64,000 nucleotides of DNA, from contig VXAA01006526.1 in assembly GCA_013399115.1 (NCBI GenBank), forward strand, positions 810,257 to 874,256, given 5' to 3'. A program made the position numbers and the translations under genes. Shown here in pieces: positions 50,023 to 63,284 of the stretch. Within the stretch, counting starts at the first letter, position 1, and each line of letters opens with the position of its first letter. This stretch comes from Anseranas semipalmata. Taxonomy: Eukaryota; Chordata; Aves; Anseriformes; Anseranatidae. The notes under the pieces are model-generated. The model worked only from the letters and a program-made list of their open reading frames with translations. It was not told the DNA's origin and did no database searches.

Positions 50023-51688
50023 GGAAAAGTATGCAAAGAAATGACTGGGGGTTATAATCTGTATCAAGAGCGGAGAATCTCAGTCTTTCTTTTTTTGCTA
50101 GCCAAGGGATGTACAGTCAGAGACAAAGTGATTAAAGCAACTGAGAGTCAGAAGGGTTTTTCCTTCTTCAAAGGAAAGTCCTCCCTAGTAGGAGACATGA
50201 TGGAACATCCTACAGTTGCTGGGAGTGAAAGCTCCCCCTTTAAGCATTCTTCTTTCTTGAACTTTTCTGGATCCAAACATGATTTTATATGCTTTCCAGC
50301 CGATGTAAAAATCCTTCCTCAGTAACATTGTTCCCTGCCACCCTCATCAGCCACATGGATATCCTGGAAGGGATGCGTGAACCTGAAATTTGGTTTAACA
50401 GAAGGAAATAAGTCCATCTTTTTTTTTTTTTTTTTTTTGTAAAATAAAGTACTTAAGGTATAGCAGCCAGTTCATTGAACTAACAGCTGTAATTCTGATC
50501 TGAAAAGGTTGCGACATAATTTTAAGTGTGAAATGACCCGAAGAATGAAAATTGGTAAGGAGATGTTAGCACAATAGAGTCAGTTGATTACTGCAGCAGG
50601 GCACACTTGGTAAACACATTTCTTTCATTATATAGTATCTGCAAAGATTAATTTCATAATTCTGATATGCAGCTATTTTTTTCCTGCTTAATTTTAGGTT
50701 GATGAATTAGTTAACTGCCTTCTTCCTCAGTGTTCTGCTTGGGAATGAAAAATAGTAGTTCACCAGAATGGTGAAAAGATAAAATATACAAAACACTTAA
50801 GTATCTGCTGAAATGAACTTCAAAATACATAGATAAACAGGTGACATTTTCCCTTGAAACCTATTTATTTTTCCATATATTGAATATGCACACATTAATT
50901 CAGCAAATACTCCCCTACAAACGTAAACATATATTACATATATTGGAAAGAATGAGGACTACTTCCCCAGAACACGCAAAAAAACAAAATGGTCTCAGTC
51001 ATGGTAACCCATCTAAACAATGACAAACCAGTCTTCAGGAACCATAGCCAAGTCCTGGTCCTGAGATTGAAAGCAGGCTGTGGGGGTCATGGTCAATTCC
51101 AGGGTTAGCCTTCAGATGCTGTTAAGATTTGGTAACCTCAAAATATGTGTCAGACATCCCTCAGTTGTGCACAACTGTCTGCACGTACACACATTCTCTG
51201 TCCTCCAGACCTGCCAAAATTAATGGAAATCCTTGGAATGGAAAGGGTACCTTAAATAAGGCATTACTATCGTACCTCATTGTTAGCTATCACACTATTA
51301 TATTAGACATTCATCTTTTATCTTTGTTCAGCTCCAGTAATAATGTGTCATCTAAGACTCCTGACTCTTAATTAGAAATCATACTGCTATTCTTCACCTG
51401 GCTCTGTTATGCCCTGCTGTGACTTTTCTGTCAGCCTGCTCTTCCCTGGGATATGAAACAAGGAGGGGGAGCATAGGGGTTAATGCAATTATTTACGTAT
51501 GATAATACAGTGTATAGCAGTGAATTAATACAACAGTTGGCAGCATTTTTAAGCTAAAAAGAAATTAGATGCCATCTCATCAATGATTTTTCTAACTGAA
51601 GTGTGCTACATTTAACCTTTAAACTTTTTGCTACTTGCACAATTCCAACATCATGGGGATTTTTTCTTTTGGAGAAGAACATGCAATT
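50023..51688. other. noncoding sequence between the two 46-bp repeat copies
   Basis: A T20 tract lies at 50419-50438. A plus-strand frame of 107 codons (50002-50325) overlaps copy 1 in a different reading frame. The stretch 51480-51610 is rich in TAAT/ATTA motifs. No gene is recognised. Confidence 0.5.
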
Positions 51689-51734
51689 AGACAGGATTTG
51701 GAGGGACTGGAAGATGATGGACATAAAAAATATT
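51689..51734 (+). repeat. copy 2 of a local 46-bp repeat pair
   Basis: This is the partner of 49977-50022 in the same orientation, 1,712 bp away. Here the shared frame is part of an 85-codon open frame (51635-51892) that continues on both sides, with no recognisable domain. Confidence 0.75.
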
Positions 51735-53170
51735 CCTTTAGAGCTTTCGTTGTAAACTTCTTGGCTTGTTTATGGAGTCAGGCATATAAAATTGTCTCCC
51801 TTCATATTTTTTCCTCTTTTTGTATTTTGCATTCCTCCAAAGTGGTCACATTACAAAACCAAAGAAATAATAATGTACGGTTACCCTTTTGAAAATAACT
51901 GCAAGCATTAAGTGCTGAGGACTACCTTTATGGAGAACCCAGACCTACCAAAGTAAGAGGCAAAATTGCATTGACTTGCAGGAGGCCAGAATGCCACCCA
52001 CAGTGTTGCCTGATTGCCAGAAAACGCTGGGTTCCTGCTGTCTGAAAATCACTGCCATCTCTGATATCCAACATTGGACAGTTGAAAGGTAAGACACTGA
52101 AATCACCAGTGCAGACTGAAAAAGCCAGATCCTTAGCTCATGCAGAATGGTGCAACTGGGTGAGCAATAGTACAATGGTGAGTTATACCAGCTGAGGAAC
52201 TGGACATGTGTTCGCATGTACAGTACACATGTTGTTTTCTTTCCAGTTATGGCTATACCTTTGAGGAAACATTGATTGGGAATATAAATATTTATGCACG
52301 ATAATGATTTTACTAAGCAATTACATTTATTATTTAAATATGTTCATACTTGCTCAGTTCATAAAACTGAACATTTCAAAAAGAGCATCAGATAATATTA
52401 TATCATTATTCCTAATAACATCTCATCCACAGACAAATTAATGTTCTTTCTGATACTGTTAATTTAAAATTTATCAGATTGTAACTGCAAACATAACATC
52501 TCAATGAAAGTTGTAATGGAAAAGAGTGAATCCCAGAGCTTAGAGCATGTTCTTATCAGTTACCAGCACCGGGCATTATCAAAAGAAACAGATAGGCAAG
52601 ACAGTCAGTCATCCTTTATGGTTGATTTTCAAAGTGTGAGAGCATATGTAGATAGAAACGTATTCCATGACAGAGCTTGTATTAAGGGCAATTCTTCACC
52701 AAGAATTTCAGCAAAGAAAATGGGAAAAATATGTCCTGCACTCTTTGTGAGTTTAAATGACTGTATCTCAGTGTGGTAAATGTGATTCAGGTCAGGATGA
52801 AATTTACTCTGTTAGATATCATCAGAAAACATCAGGAGCAATTCAATCCCCCGCTGTCCCCCAACTGGCTGATTCTTACTTCCAGATGAGCAAGAATCCC
52901 AGACAGCTTCTTAAAGCAGCAGAAAGTTTGAGATTATCGTCCCAAAACATTCTGGGGACTTTCCTTCTTCAGATATGAGATGGAATCTGCCTCACCAGTT
53001 TTTTCATGCTTGAGTTGGAATTGAGACCCCAGTGTCAATAAAAGGAAAAATTATTGGAAAGCTTTGTCTCAGTTGCGCTGGTACTAAAGAGTAGAGCTGA
53101 CTGGTGTGTGGCATGGGTTTAACAAAAGTGCAGGATCAGCAGATTTAAGAACCTGCCAAGAGGTTCTTGA
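51735..53170. other. noncoding sequence, no gene recognised
   Basis: Unique sequence with frames of up to 91 codons (52504-52779 plus; 51945-52217 minus), none recognisable. Confidence 0.55.
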
Positions 53171-53193
53171 GGGGTGGCGGGGGGGGGAGGGGG
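53171..53193 (+). repeat. G-rich tract, potential G-quadruplex
   Basis: On the plus strand a G4 run, a G2 run, a G9 run and a G5 run occur within 23 bp, separated by one base each except in the first loop. Four G3 blocks can be drawn from this, which meets the usual quadruplex pattern. It is isolated in AT-rich DNA and far from any recognised promoter. Confidence 0.7.
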
Positions 53194-56100
53194 AGTTCTT
53201 TGAGAAGACATTGACTGTTGGATCAGGCTGCTAGATTTTTTGCACACTGGGACTTGAATGTATTTTAACAGTAATGGATTTCAATGGAAATATAAATTCC
53301 TCTTCTTAAGCTTGATTGTACCATGTTTTAGATTAATAAATATCAAAACTGTGGTAATGGTAGAATTAATATTGCCAATTCAGATGAGAGTGAATATTGC
53401 CCTAAAAAGAGTCCAAAGCAAATAAATTTATGCCATACTCAGAAACCTGTCAGAAAGAGGTTGGAATGTGCATTAGAACCTAGCAGAAATGGCTGCAGAG
53501 TTTATCCTTCATAGTCTGGTCTAGGGATGCTGAAGTCATAAGAATTTATGGAGAGGGGAGAAAGGACCATAGTTGGACATGAGCAGAGGCAGGAATTAAT
53601 TTGACAGTGGAGGCAACACAGTCACTTAAATGAAGAAAACAACCAGTAAACAAAACCAACCAGTGACAGTTATTAAAATTCTGAATCATTGCTGTTCCAA
53701 ATGGAGAATAAGTAAGTGGTATTTAGTATGTAGAATAAACAAAAGGTAAGCGTTTGTGAGTTTCATTAGTGATAGTGAAGCTGGGGAATAACTTCCTGGT
53801 TCTGAGCCACACAAGATGTGACAAGAGACACTGGGTAAATCACAGCCCAAGTGAAATTAATGAGACTTCCACCACTGATTTCAGTTGGATGAGGCTTTAA
53901 TTCCTAGTTCCCATCAATAATCTTACACTGTAAATTAATTTCTCATCAGTCTGATACAGTCTCTCATCAGAGCACATCTTGTCACATTTGTATAGGGATT
54001 CCATTTCCACGGTGAAGTAAAATGACATGAGTGTTGAGGTATTCTAATACATTAAACAGTTTCTTAGGACTACAGAGATGAACATAGGCAGGGGAATTTA
54101 TCAACAACCTGGCTTCACTGAAAAGTTCCAATCATCAGCTCTAAATGTTGGTATAACCATACATCTCCTCTTTCACTCAGTTCAGATTTGTAAATGCAAT
54201 GAAATCTTCCATGGTTTATTCTGAGAAAGGAGAATTACTATGTTTTTATGGTGGTGTAATTGTTCTGTAATAGCTAATAATGATGCATCTGCAGTATCAT
54301 AAGCACAGTGTTATAAAATCCAGTGCAAACAATTTGATCCTGTGTTATATCTCAGAAAGTTATTTCAGAAATGGGATGAGGTTCAGTCATTCGTGCAGAC
54401 AGATGCTATTTTACATTCAGTAATGTAGAGAAGGAGATAGCTTAGCCAACCCTTTACTGTCATATCAGTTGTTTTAGAATGTCTGTCAAAACAAAAACAC
54501 TGTAAAAGCTACCTGTGACTTGAACATAAAAAAGCAAAGGAAAGAAGAAAAGATTAAGTAGACAATAGAATAGGGGGAAAGTAGACCTCCTTGAAAACAC
54601 ATGACACTTATGCTTTTGCTTGTGTCTTTTGTGTTAGCAACTGTTGCTTTAAACCCCAGTACTGCAGTTTAATGTCCCGAGCCCCACTGCCTTTTGAGGA
54701 CCCTGGCAGTAACCAGCTCCCATGCAATAAGCTGTGTGCTCAGAGCCTGGCTATGCCGGTTTGGTTAAGGGAGAACATTAAAGAAAACAAATTTTCATTA
54801 AGAAAATGAATTGAAATGCAGTTTTTAAAAAATAGACTAAAAAAAAATACATTTATTTTGGGAACGATCAGTGTCATGAAAAATGCTACACATTCAGTGT
54901 ACTACTAATGGCTTCCCTGTCTAAAGTGCTGTTGGCTGTTGGGCTGAAATGTCTCCACCTCAGACTCCTGCTGTTAAATCCTTTGTACCACAACAATTGA
55001 TTTTGTATTCCTTTTCCACATGTACAGTATCTGTAGCTGAGTGGTACAGATCCATGTTTCCTGGCACCTGAAATTTGCCCCCACTGCAGCATCATGTTGG
55101 GTTGCATAGATGAATTTCCAAAAGCTCAAGGCTCAACTCTTCCGCAGGGGATCAGTTCATCTCAGTTACTGATTTTCTGTTGTGCGTTTTCCTTTTCTTT
55201 TGAGGGACAGAGGAGCATCTAGCAAGCCAGTCTCAGAGGAAAGAACGATTATGTGAAAAAAATGGTTCTATAGGTAACATTGCTCAGTTTGAACATAATT
55301 ATGATCTGGCTTATCCTGCAAGAGTTAGTCTCAGTGGGGGATGACATATAGAGCATAATGAGAAAGCCTGCCTATGGAAAAAGTGACACATTCCTTTCAG
55401 CTCCCCTCCCGTTGGTGTTGTGCAGCATTGTTAAGGAAGATGGTTTTCTTTTTTTTTCCCCCTCATTATTCTTTTCTGGCAGCCAAAAATAATGGTCAGA
55501 CGTGAAACAGTGGGAGCTTAGAAACAAAACGTGACAATCAAGGAAAGAAGGACAGCAGAAAAAAGGTTGAGGAGCGTGTATTGTGTGGCTGAACTTGTCC
55601 CATGGACAGGACGAATAGAAACTGAGCCTGGGCAAGGCTGGCCTGTGACAAGGACTAAAATGGCAAAAATGTTGAGCTGTGTACACTATCTAGATCAGCC
55701 TCTGCTGCATGCACCCAGGGGGATTGGGAATACAGAGACCATTACTGCAATCTCAGATGCATGGGAATGACATTAAGAAAATGTCATATACTCTTTAAAT
55801 TATGCCCTGCTTGCAAAATCCCTTACTCTTTGAAGACTTCTAGAGAAAAAGATGATATAGCCTTTACAGGCCTCTGAGGACAGCTGTAGGTTTAGGCTTT
55901 ATTTTCTCTTTTGCCTGAGGGAAATCTCCTCTTGACTGTGGATGACAGTTAGACCATAGACCAAAATTTCTCATAAATTGCTCTGTGAGTTAAGTGCATG
56001 CTTATTCATTTGCAGCCACCTTCTAAAACCCTCCCTCTTTGGAGGACACTGTTCTTCACACAGCCACAGCAAGTGCTGAGCAAGAGCAAAGTGCCCAGTG

Positions 56101-57934
56101 GGGGCAAACAAGACCGTGCTTTTCCAGCTCCTGCTGCCACTTAGGAAGACAGGTGGGGAGCAGAGCATGGAGGAGGCATACTTCACTACAGCTGATTCTT
56201 CCCTCTGCCAAAAAAGTCACATACTTTGAGAGCTGTCCCACTTTCTGAGCAGGTGTCCTGCTGTCTCTAGAAAGCAGCTGTCTCTTATTTTGATTGAAAG
56301 ATAAGCCTTTAAAAATATTTCTTCTGTTCACAATGTGGGTGGCTTTGCTTGTCACATACAAGCTCGTTTCAGATAGACTATCTATTCACTGGCTCAAAAT
56401 ATTTATTCTGGGTAGCTGTTTTATAAACTGCTCCCTAGAAGCTTTTTATATAATGACATACTTATTAGCATGAGAAGAAAAATTCTCTCCTGCTACAAAG
56501 TTTTCCGTTGTGAGCATTTCTGGTTTCCACACAAAATATACCCATTTTTACATAAAATCATTCTGGTACACAGCCTCTTCTGAATTGGTCTTCCAGTGCT
56601 GCAAGTCCTGTAAATTCCAGTGGTACATCATTATTTTTACATGTTTAATTCCTTTAAACTTGCTGAGATTATAATTCTGGTGATGTGCATTCACATGTTA
56701 AATGGTGGTAATGACAGTTCCTGCTTTTTCAGCTGGCTTCTCCATCCCACAGGCACCACAGTGCTGCAGGGAGTGTGGCATTGCAGACTTGCTCACACTA
56801 CACCGTGCAACGTCTCACCTCCTGAGAGACAGTCTGTAAATCTCACCTTGTCCACCGTGGGACGTGCTCAGCCTTGCCACGTAGGAGGACTCAACATAGA
56901 ATTTGTCAGGTGGGTTTCTTTTTTTGGGGGCAGCCTGAACACCAGGTTGATATCAAGCTTAGCAGTTTGCACATTGTACGGTGGATTTGGTGTTTGAAAA
57001 TAGGCCATTTATGGCTCTGCAGTGTGTCTGGCAGATGTAGGGACCCTATACATCCTGTGTCACTCCTGCCATTGGTGGTATGCGTTTTCAGTGTGGTGCC
57101 CACATACAGGCTAATGAATCTAGCCATGATTGTCCAGCACCTCAAGTCAATGAAGGCAAATAACAATTTTCCTTCCCATGGGTTGAAAGACTTCTTTACT
57201 TGTTATATAATGAATTCTGTCTTGGTAACCACTTTCTGTTCATGTACCTGCCACGTGCTTTAGCTAGTTACTTTACTTCATAAGCTGAATGCACTCCCAA
57301 ACATTGGCAGCTACATGTCTTCAGGCTGTATATCTTTAAATGATATATTTATTTATTTTCTCAGTTTGTACCACAACTCCAAAGACATTTCTTAGATGCT
57401 TTGACATAGGATGTTCTGCTTGATGTAACAGAAGTGGTGCTTATCGGTCATATTCAAGTTCTTATTACTTAAGAAGATCAACAGCAATCATTAGAACTGA
57501 CATTTTTAGGCCTTTTTATTGCCTTGCTTAAGAGTGATGGTGGTTTTCCTGTCTCTCCCCCCCTTTCCTACTACTTTTTTTGGATAAGCAGGCCTATGTC
57601 TAGATGCCTTTCCTATCCTATCCTTCTGTATTTCAGAGGACTTCATAACCTTCAGGTCAGACATGAAGTTATGTGTTTTCCACATCTTCATTCCTGAGTA
57701 AGAAAAAGATGCTAAGGAGGGGAAAATTNTCTCCAAGTGGTATCTCCAATTATTCATTCACTTTTAATTATTTCTCTTCTTCATCTTTCTTGACAGCTTG
57801 TGAAATTAAATTCTTCAATGATGCAGCTTTTTTTTTTTTTACATTTACACTTGTCTATTGTAGAAAATTATGCATTGCAAAACAGAATATTTGCTAGTTA
57901 GCAAGAATAATCATTTATCTTACTGTAAATTCAT
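53194..57934. other. noncoding sequence, no gene recognised
   Basis: Unique sequence. It contains a single undetermined base at 57729 and T13 at 57828-57840. Frames up to 129 codons (56874-57263) overlap one another in different frames and strands near 56.6-57.3 kb and have no recognisable domain. CpGs are slightly raised near 55140-55610. No exon is supported. Confidence 0.5.
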
Positions 57935-58030
57935 GTCATTACCCATTAGTCAGTAACAATGATTGGCAATGCAATTTTCTTTGCAATAAAACTAATTAAT
58001 ATGCACCTCATTATCTGCTGTTCAGATTCT
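57935..58030. promoter_or_regulatory. candidate conserved noncoding element
   Basis: Compact repeat-free sequence with ACAATGATTGGCAATGCAAT (SOX-like ACAAT, an inverted CCAAT box) and ACTAATTAATATGCA (homeodomain plus POU-like). The motif density resembles known developmental enhancers. No conservation evidence was available. Confidence 0.22.
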
Positions 58031-59155
58031 TCTAAAAGCAAAACTTGAGACTTTTTAGCAAGCAGGCCATTACAAGAAAAAAATCATATGACATGTTAAA
58101 AATGGTATTTGGCTTTAGAACTACTATTTCAATTAGGAAAGAAATTAAAGAAACAGTCTCCCCTTGTAAGTAGCCCCAATTCATTAATTCTGGAGAATTA
58201 GCAGGCTAGTTTTAGCCAGTCATAATAGCATAATATGTCAGGAAAAGAAGGAGATAGGTTTATGATTTCTCAACATGCGTACATGACTTCACCTCTGAAA
58301 TGGAGCACGTATCTTTAACGATATGTCAGTGCTGTCTCTATTGCATCATCAAAATCAGTCCTGTACAGAACAGTCTGAGAAAGTTCCTAAAGGTTTTATG
58401 ACTACTTCCTTCCAATTCTAAAATAGAAACATCATAAATACAGTATTAGTAGTATCATGTGACTGAGTGCCAAGGCATCTGATGAAGTCCACTTATTTTT
58501 CACTTTCTTACTCAGTTTGTTTCCTGACAATTTTGTGATATTTCAAACCTCAACAGAGCTTCACAAAGCTACAATTAAAATTTTATAAGCAAAACAAAAT
58601 GGGAAAAAGTAGCCAGAAAAAAATATATTTCCTTCCTGAATGGGCAATATATCCACCACATCACCCAACATATGGCACAGGATAAAACTGAGAATCTGGA
58701 AGTGGATAGCTGGTAACTAATAACCATTCCTTGAGTGACTTAATCACAACAAGTGGCATATTTCATCTTAATGCAAACACCATTAAGGACCAATCTAGAT
58801 TAGGGGGACTGGTTATCCCTAAGATTATATAAACAGCTTGTTCAAATAGCTTACATTATTACAGCACCTCTGTAATGTTATATTAGTGGTACAATAAAAA
58901 AAAGGGATGCACAGTGTCACAGTCAAAAAGCAAAATTCAGAGCTCTGAAGGCCACTTTCTGCCTGGATAACCATTTTATTAAGCTACAGAAATACAATTT
59001 ACACAATCTTATAAGACAGAACCAGCTAATGATACCTAGATTAACTCCAAATGTAGCTTACATATTATGCTTAGTGGAAGGTCATGGTAATTTGGCTGTG
59101 TTGTTTTGGACATCCTACCATTCTCACTCAGAACAAGTTTAGGTTTCTCTACAAG
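58031..59155. other. noncoding sequence, no gene recognised
   Basis: AT-rich unique sequence with short frames only. Nothing else is recognised. Confidence 0.6.
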
Positions 59156-59281
59156 ATCATAGAATCATAGAATGGTTTGGACTGGAAGGGACCTTAAAGA
59201 TCATCTAATTCCAACCCCCCTGCCATGGGCTGGGACACCTTCCACTAGACCAGGTTGCTCAAAGCCCCATCCAACCTGGTC
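59156..59281 (-). mobile_element. CR1 LINE 3' end
   Basis: The minus-strand CR1 tail is read here in reverse complement. It starts with two ATCATAGA 8-bp terminal units, followed by GGACTGGAAGGGACCTTAAA and the conserved CACCTTCCACTAGACCAGGT region. Similarity stops near 59281, so the copy is 5'-truncated. No coding capacity remains. Confidence 0.96.
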
Positions 59282-61634
59282 TCAATCTACTAAATTAAGA
59301 CCACACCTACAAGCATTTCCATGTGCCTAACAGTGTGACACCCTGGATCTCCAAGACATAGGACATCATGGAAGCTGAATGTTAACATAGCTCCAGGAGG
59401 TGACTGGACAGTTCCATGGTAGAATAAAACGTGCATTACTAACTACATCCAAATGACTTTCAGCTCAGAAATTCTCTGAGGTACCTGATGGACCACTCTG
59501 GGAAAATACCACATGTATGTTGCCTTATACAAATAGCTGGGTGCATTCATTTAGTCACTCTCAGAAGAGAATATACAATTAGAGCTGGTGAGCTATTCAG
59601 TACTTCTCATCTCATTCATTACCTTCTAGTTTAGATTATGTCATGTCAAGCTTTCTGTTCTGCTTTGTTTTTCTTCTGTGATTCACAACACTTTGAACAT
59701 GGTGAATCTTACATGTTTCCAGTCGAAAGTAGTCCAAGAAATTTCATAATTCTTGGTATGGCCATTGAGAAAGTGCTGCTAGAAACCCCCTGCTATATAG
59801 CTGGATTCTGCAAGTGGTGAGTGATAGATAAAGGACCCTATAAAAACTACATTCCTAAAACCAGATGAAACGTTTTTTAGCAGAATGGTAATTAAAAAAG
59901 TAACTATTAATTCTTTCACATTTTTAGTGAATGAGCAGTCAAAAGTTTCACAGCAATTTATCATGTCAAAGCACAGATGTTATATCATTTAAAAAAAAAA
60001 ATGAAAATGTTAATTTGTATCTATAGCTATGCAGCTGTTGATGCTCAGAATAGATCACAGAGACCCACATTCTGGTTATTCAGGCTTAAAGACCTAAATA
60101 CAGAACACTATGTTTGGGTCGAGTTTCAGAACTTGAGCAACTAATATACCATAAAATATAGAGTAAACTGAATGATATCATGGTTCTCAAATTAAGACCC
60201 CATATAAGAAAGACATTCCATGCACTTCTTGACACTGTTCACTTATGTTTTACTAACTTCCTGAGAGACAATTTGAACTCTGAAAATTATGCTCAGACGA
60301 GGAAAATATTTGATTTGGCCAAAGCCACATCGTTCTTGAATAAATTGGAGTAACATATTAGCTGCTCACAACAACCTAAAATAGTAGGTTCCAATTTCCT
60401 GAACTCTTCAATAAATTTCCATATATGTTTATGGCTATCTGATGCAACATTACCCTGTGAAATATTTAGAGTCATTAGAAGGACTATCAGAAAAAAAGCT
60501 AAGCAATTCTGGTATTTAATCCACACCAACTCACCACTCTTTCAGAAATTTATATTCAAACAGCCTGTATTCACTTATATTCTCAGTTTCTGTTAAGACA
60601 AGTTGTCAATGAAGAAACAGCATACTATTTCTTTTCTTTCATTATAGTCAGTGAATTAGCTTACATGAGGAATCAAAAAGATTTCTGTTCCCAAGTCAGT
60701 GTTTCCAGTATTAGTATTTTGGGTTATGTTGCTTAAGATGTCACTTCTCCATGGATATAAATTCTTTTGTGTCTGTGTACCCTGTTATTACGCAGAAGGA
60801 TTATCGGAATAAGTAGCTTTGTCATCCAGAGGAATATATTATTTTCCTAAATGAATGAGAGAAATCCTTCTCTTCTTACAGTTTTATCATAGCCAGGGAT
60901 AGTACATGTCCTGCCAGAACCAACATTGTTCAGAGATGTACACAGAAGTCTAGGCAAAAGAAAAGAGTTCCACATATAAAACATCCAGCAAAGTTTATGG
61001 CTTTCATAAAGAAAGCAGCTGGCATGAACGTGTTCTTACATGGGCTAATTCATCTCATTGGGATCCAATGCAAAATTTTGCAGAAATTAGCTAGACACTT
61101 GGACCTATCAAGTTCAAATAAAAATCTACCTGAAAAATTTTCACTTTGTATGGTCACAGGGTGTTATTCATATGAATCAAACACATATATATGGTAAGCT
61201 TTGCTTTTGATGTGGCATGATTGAAACTTAAATAGATGAACAAAGGCTAACAAAAAATAAAATAGAGTGAAAAAGAACATAAGACAAAACACTATTTTTT
61301 GCTTGTAAAGGTTTATTCTGCACAGCTATTCAAATATTCCTGTAAACAAAATTTCCAAACAACAGACATCCATACGAATGTTTTTGAATGGAGAATGAAA
61401 AGGGACACAAACATGATTAAACTAAACAGCTGTTCAAAATTTAAGTGCACATTGCAAATATTGCTTTGCAGAATTCAAACAGCTCATCTAGTTTGCCACA
61501 TTGTAATTAAAGAGACCTGAAGCCCTCTTTGTGCTACATGCTTGTAAGGATACTCACCCATTACATTGAGGGTGGCTAGCATAGGATTTCAGATAAATGC
61601 CAGCAGCAGCCAAAATTTTTCTTGGTATTTGATT

Positions 61635-61660
61635 AAAACAAACAAACAAACAAACAAAAA
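61635..61660. repeat. (CAAA)n microsatellite
   Basis: Six CAAA units in tandem, ending in a short A run. Confidence 0.94.
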
Positions 61661-61838
61661 CATGTTCCCAGGGGCTGAAGAGGTTACTATTTTAAGAAAC
61701 TTGTTTAGAAAATCCAATTTATTAACTAATTGTATTGCTCTTCCATTTATTGATGTCTGACAAGGTAGATATTAATAAATGGTAGTCAGTAATTTAGAAT
61801 AATTTAGAAACTAGTAAGTCATCATCTGTCCAGGTGCC

Positions 61839-61858
61839 ACCGATGAAGTTCATCAGGT
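61839..61858. repeat. near-perfect palindrome in a CpG-bearing patch
   Basis: GATGAA and TTCATC face each other across one G (61842-61854). ACC on the left pairs with GGT on the right if one A is bulged. The palindrome sits in a patch with three CpGs (61841, 61883, 61894) and a GC-type splice-donor-like AAG|GCAAGT at 61911-61919. The patch could be an exon, a conserved element or an old insertion. Confidence 0.6.
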
Positions 61859-63284
61859 CTTTATGCTCAGTAGCCTACCCCCCGATGGGCACTCGCTCTA
61901 CAAGGCAAGTTTGTTGTATACTGATTTTATCTCTAGCTTACAGTTTGTCTGTTTTATAACTTAGTAGCATATGTAGCTGCCTCACCTCTAATCTTCCTGG
62001 AACTGTACATTTTAGTCCACTTGTTGCACTAGAAACCAAAATTTCTCAAGCATAGCCCTGGCGTCTTAGAAAATCTACCAAGACTTGGTCTGGAACTCCA
62101 GGTTAAAAATGTTATTTTCATTTTGTTTTGGTTTATCCTACCAGTAAATGCAAGAAATCTATTTCACTACAGAAACAGCAAGTAGAGATAAGGGCTGTGC
62201 TGCTGTAAACTTCATTTCACTAAAAAGGTAACTTTATGAATATTTACAAATTTAAACATGCAGAGACACGCATAGACAAAGTACCCTGCAATGTCACTTG
62301 TCTGACAAGCTGCATTGCAATAAGTAGGTCACTTGCCAGGGTGAAGTTCTGGAAGGAATAAGCAGATGGTACAGTAGACAAAGCAGAAAAAAGACTTTTG
62401 ATCATGACTGTTCAATGTGTTACCCAGCAGAGCTGCGATTATGCTTCTTTCATAGCAAAGGAAGCCATTAAATAATTTACTCAACTCTTATGCTATTGAA
62501 GTTCTTCCAGAGTCTAACAGCACACTGGTGCCTTTGGACTCTTGACTATTTAGATTGCTTTGTTCTTTAAAATTGGAGACGAGCTTTCACTCTTTGTGTG
62601 TATTGTGCACCATACACGTTCTGTGCAGCTTTGTTGGTCTTGCTGTGTAGAAACAGATAGTCCTGGCTTTAGAGTTTTCATTGCTCAAGGCAAATTGGAA
62701 ACAAACCACACCATCACTCATACTAAATGACTGGTTTCCCAAATGATGTGCATGGATAATGTTCCTAAATTATCTAGGAAACTTCATGCTTTTCTGTTAG
62801 TGATGTCAATGAAAGGAAACAACATCTTGCACTGCACAGCAAGTGGATTGATGAAAGTTTTGCAGCCCCTAAAAGAATCATTCAAAGGACAGAATCTAAT
62901 AATAATAGAGGATAACTTTATTTATGTGGCATTGTGAAAGAAGTATAGCACACTCTGGAATATGTTGGGTATTCCTGAAATATTTGAAGACAATTTTTCT
63001 TCTCAGAAGGTTGCAAAAGTTATTAGAATGAATTAGTTTTGAATTGGATACTAAGTGATGAGGAAGAATTGGTTAAATTCAAATTGTGGGGTATAGGATT
63101 TTCAATTCTGTTTGAAAAGTTACTTGACTGAAAGTAGTCAACTATAGAAGGACTCAGAAGGGAAAAGTAATGACGGTAAAGTTATTTAAAAAAAAAAGCT
63201 TCAAAATGATAAAAAAATGAGTAAGCATATTCTCTTGGAATGATAGTTTTAACAAGCAAAGAACAGCTAGTTTTATAATGACAA

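Larger units (their letters stand above)
59282..63284. other. AT-rich noncoding sequence, no gene recognised
   Basis: Unique sequence with short frames. It contains a 10-bp tandem (61791-61810), a CAAA microsatellite (61635-61660), A-rich tracts, and a compact CpG-bearing patch at 61815-61915 described separately. No gene is recognised. Confidence 0.55.

Noticed and set aside
56620..57263. Two overlapping frames of 125 and 129 codons
   Set aside because: They use different frames over the same DNA with a third frame antisense, and none shows a known domain.
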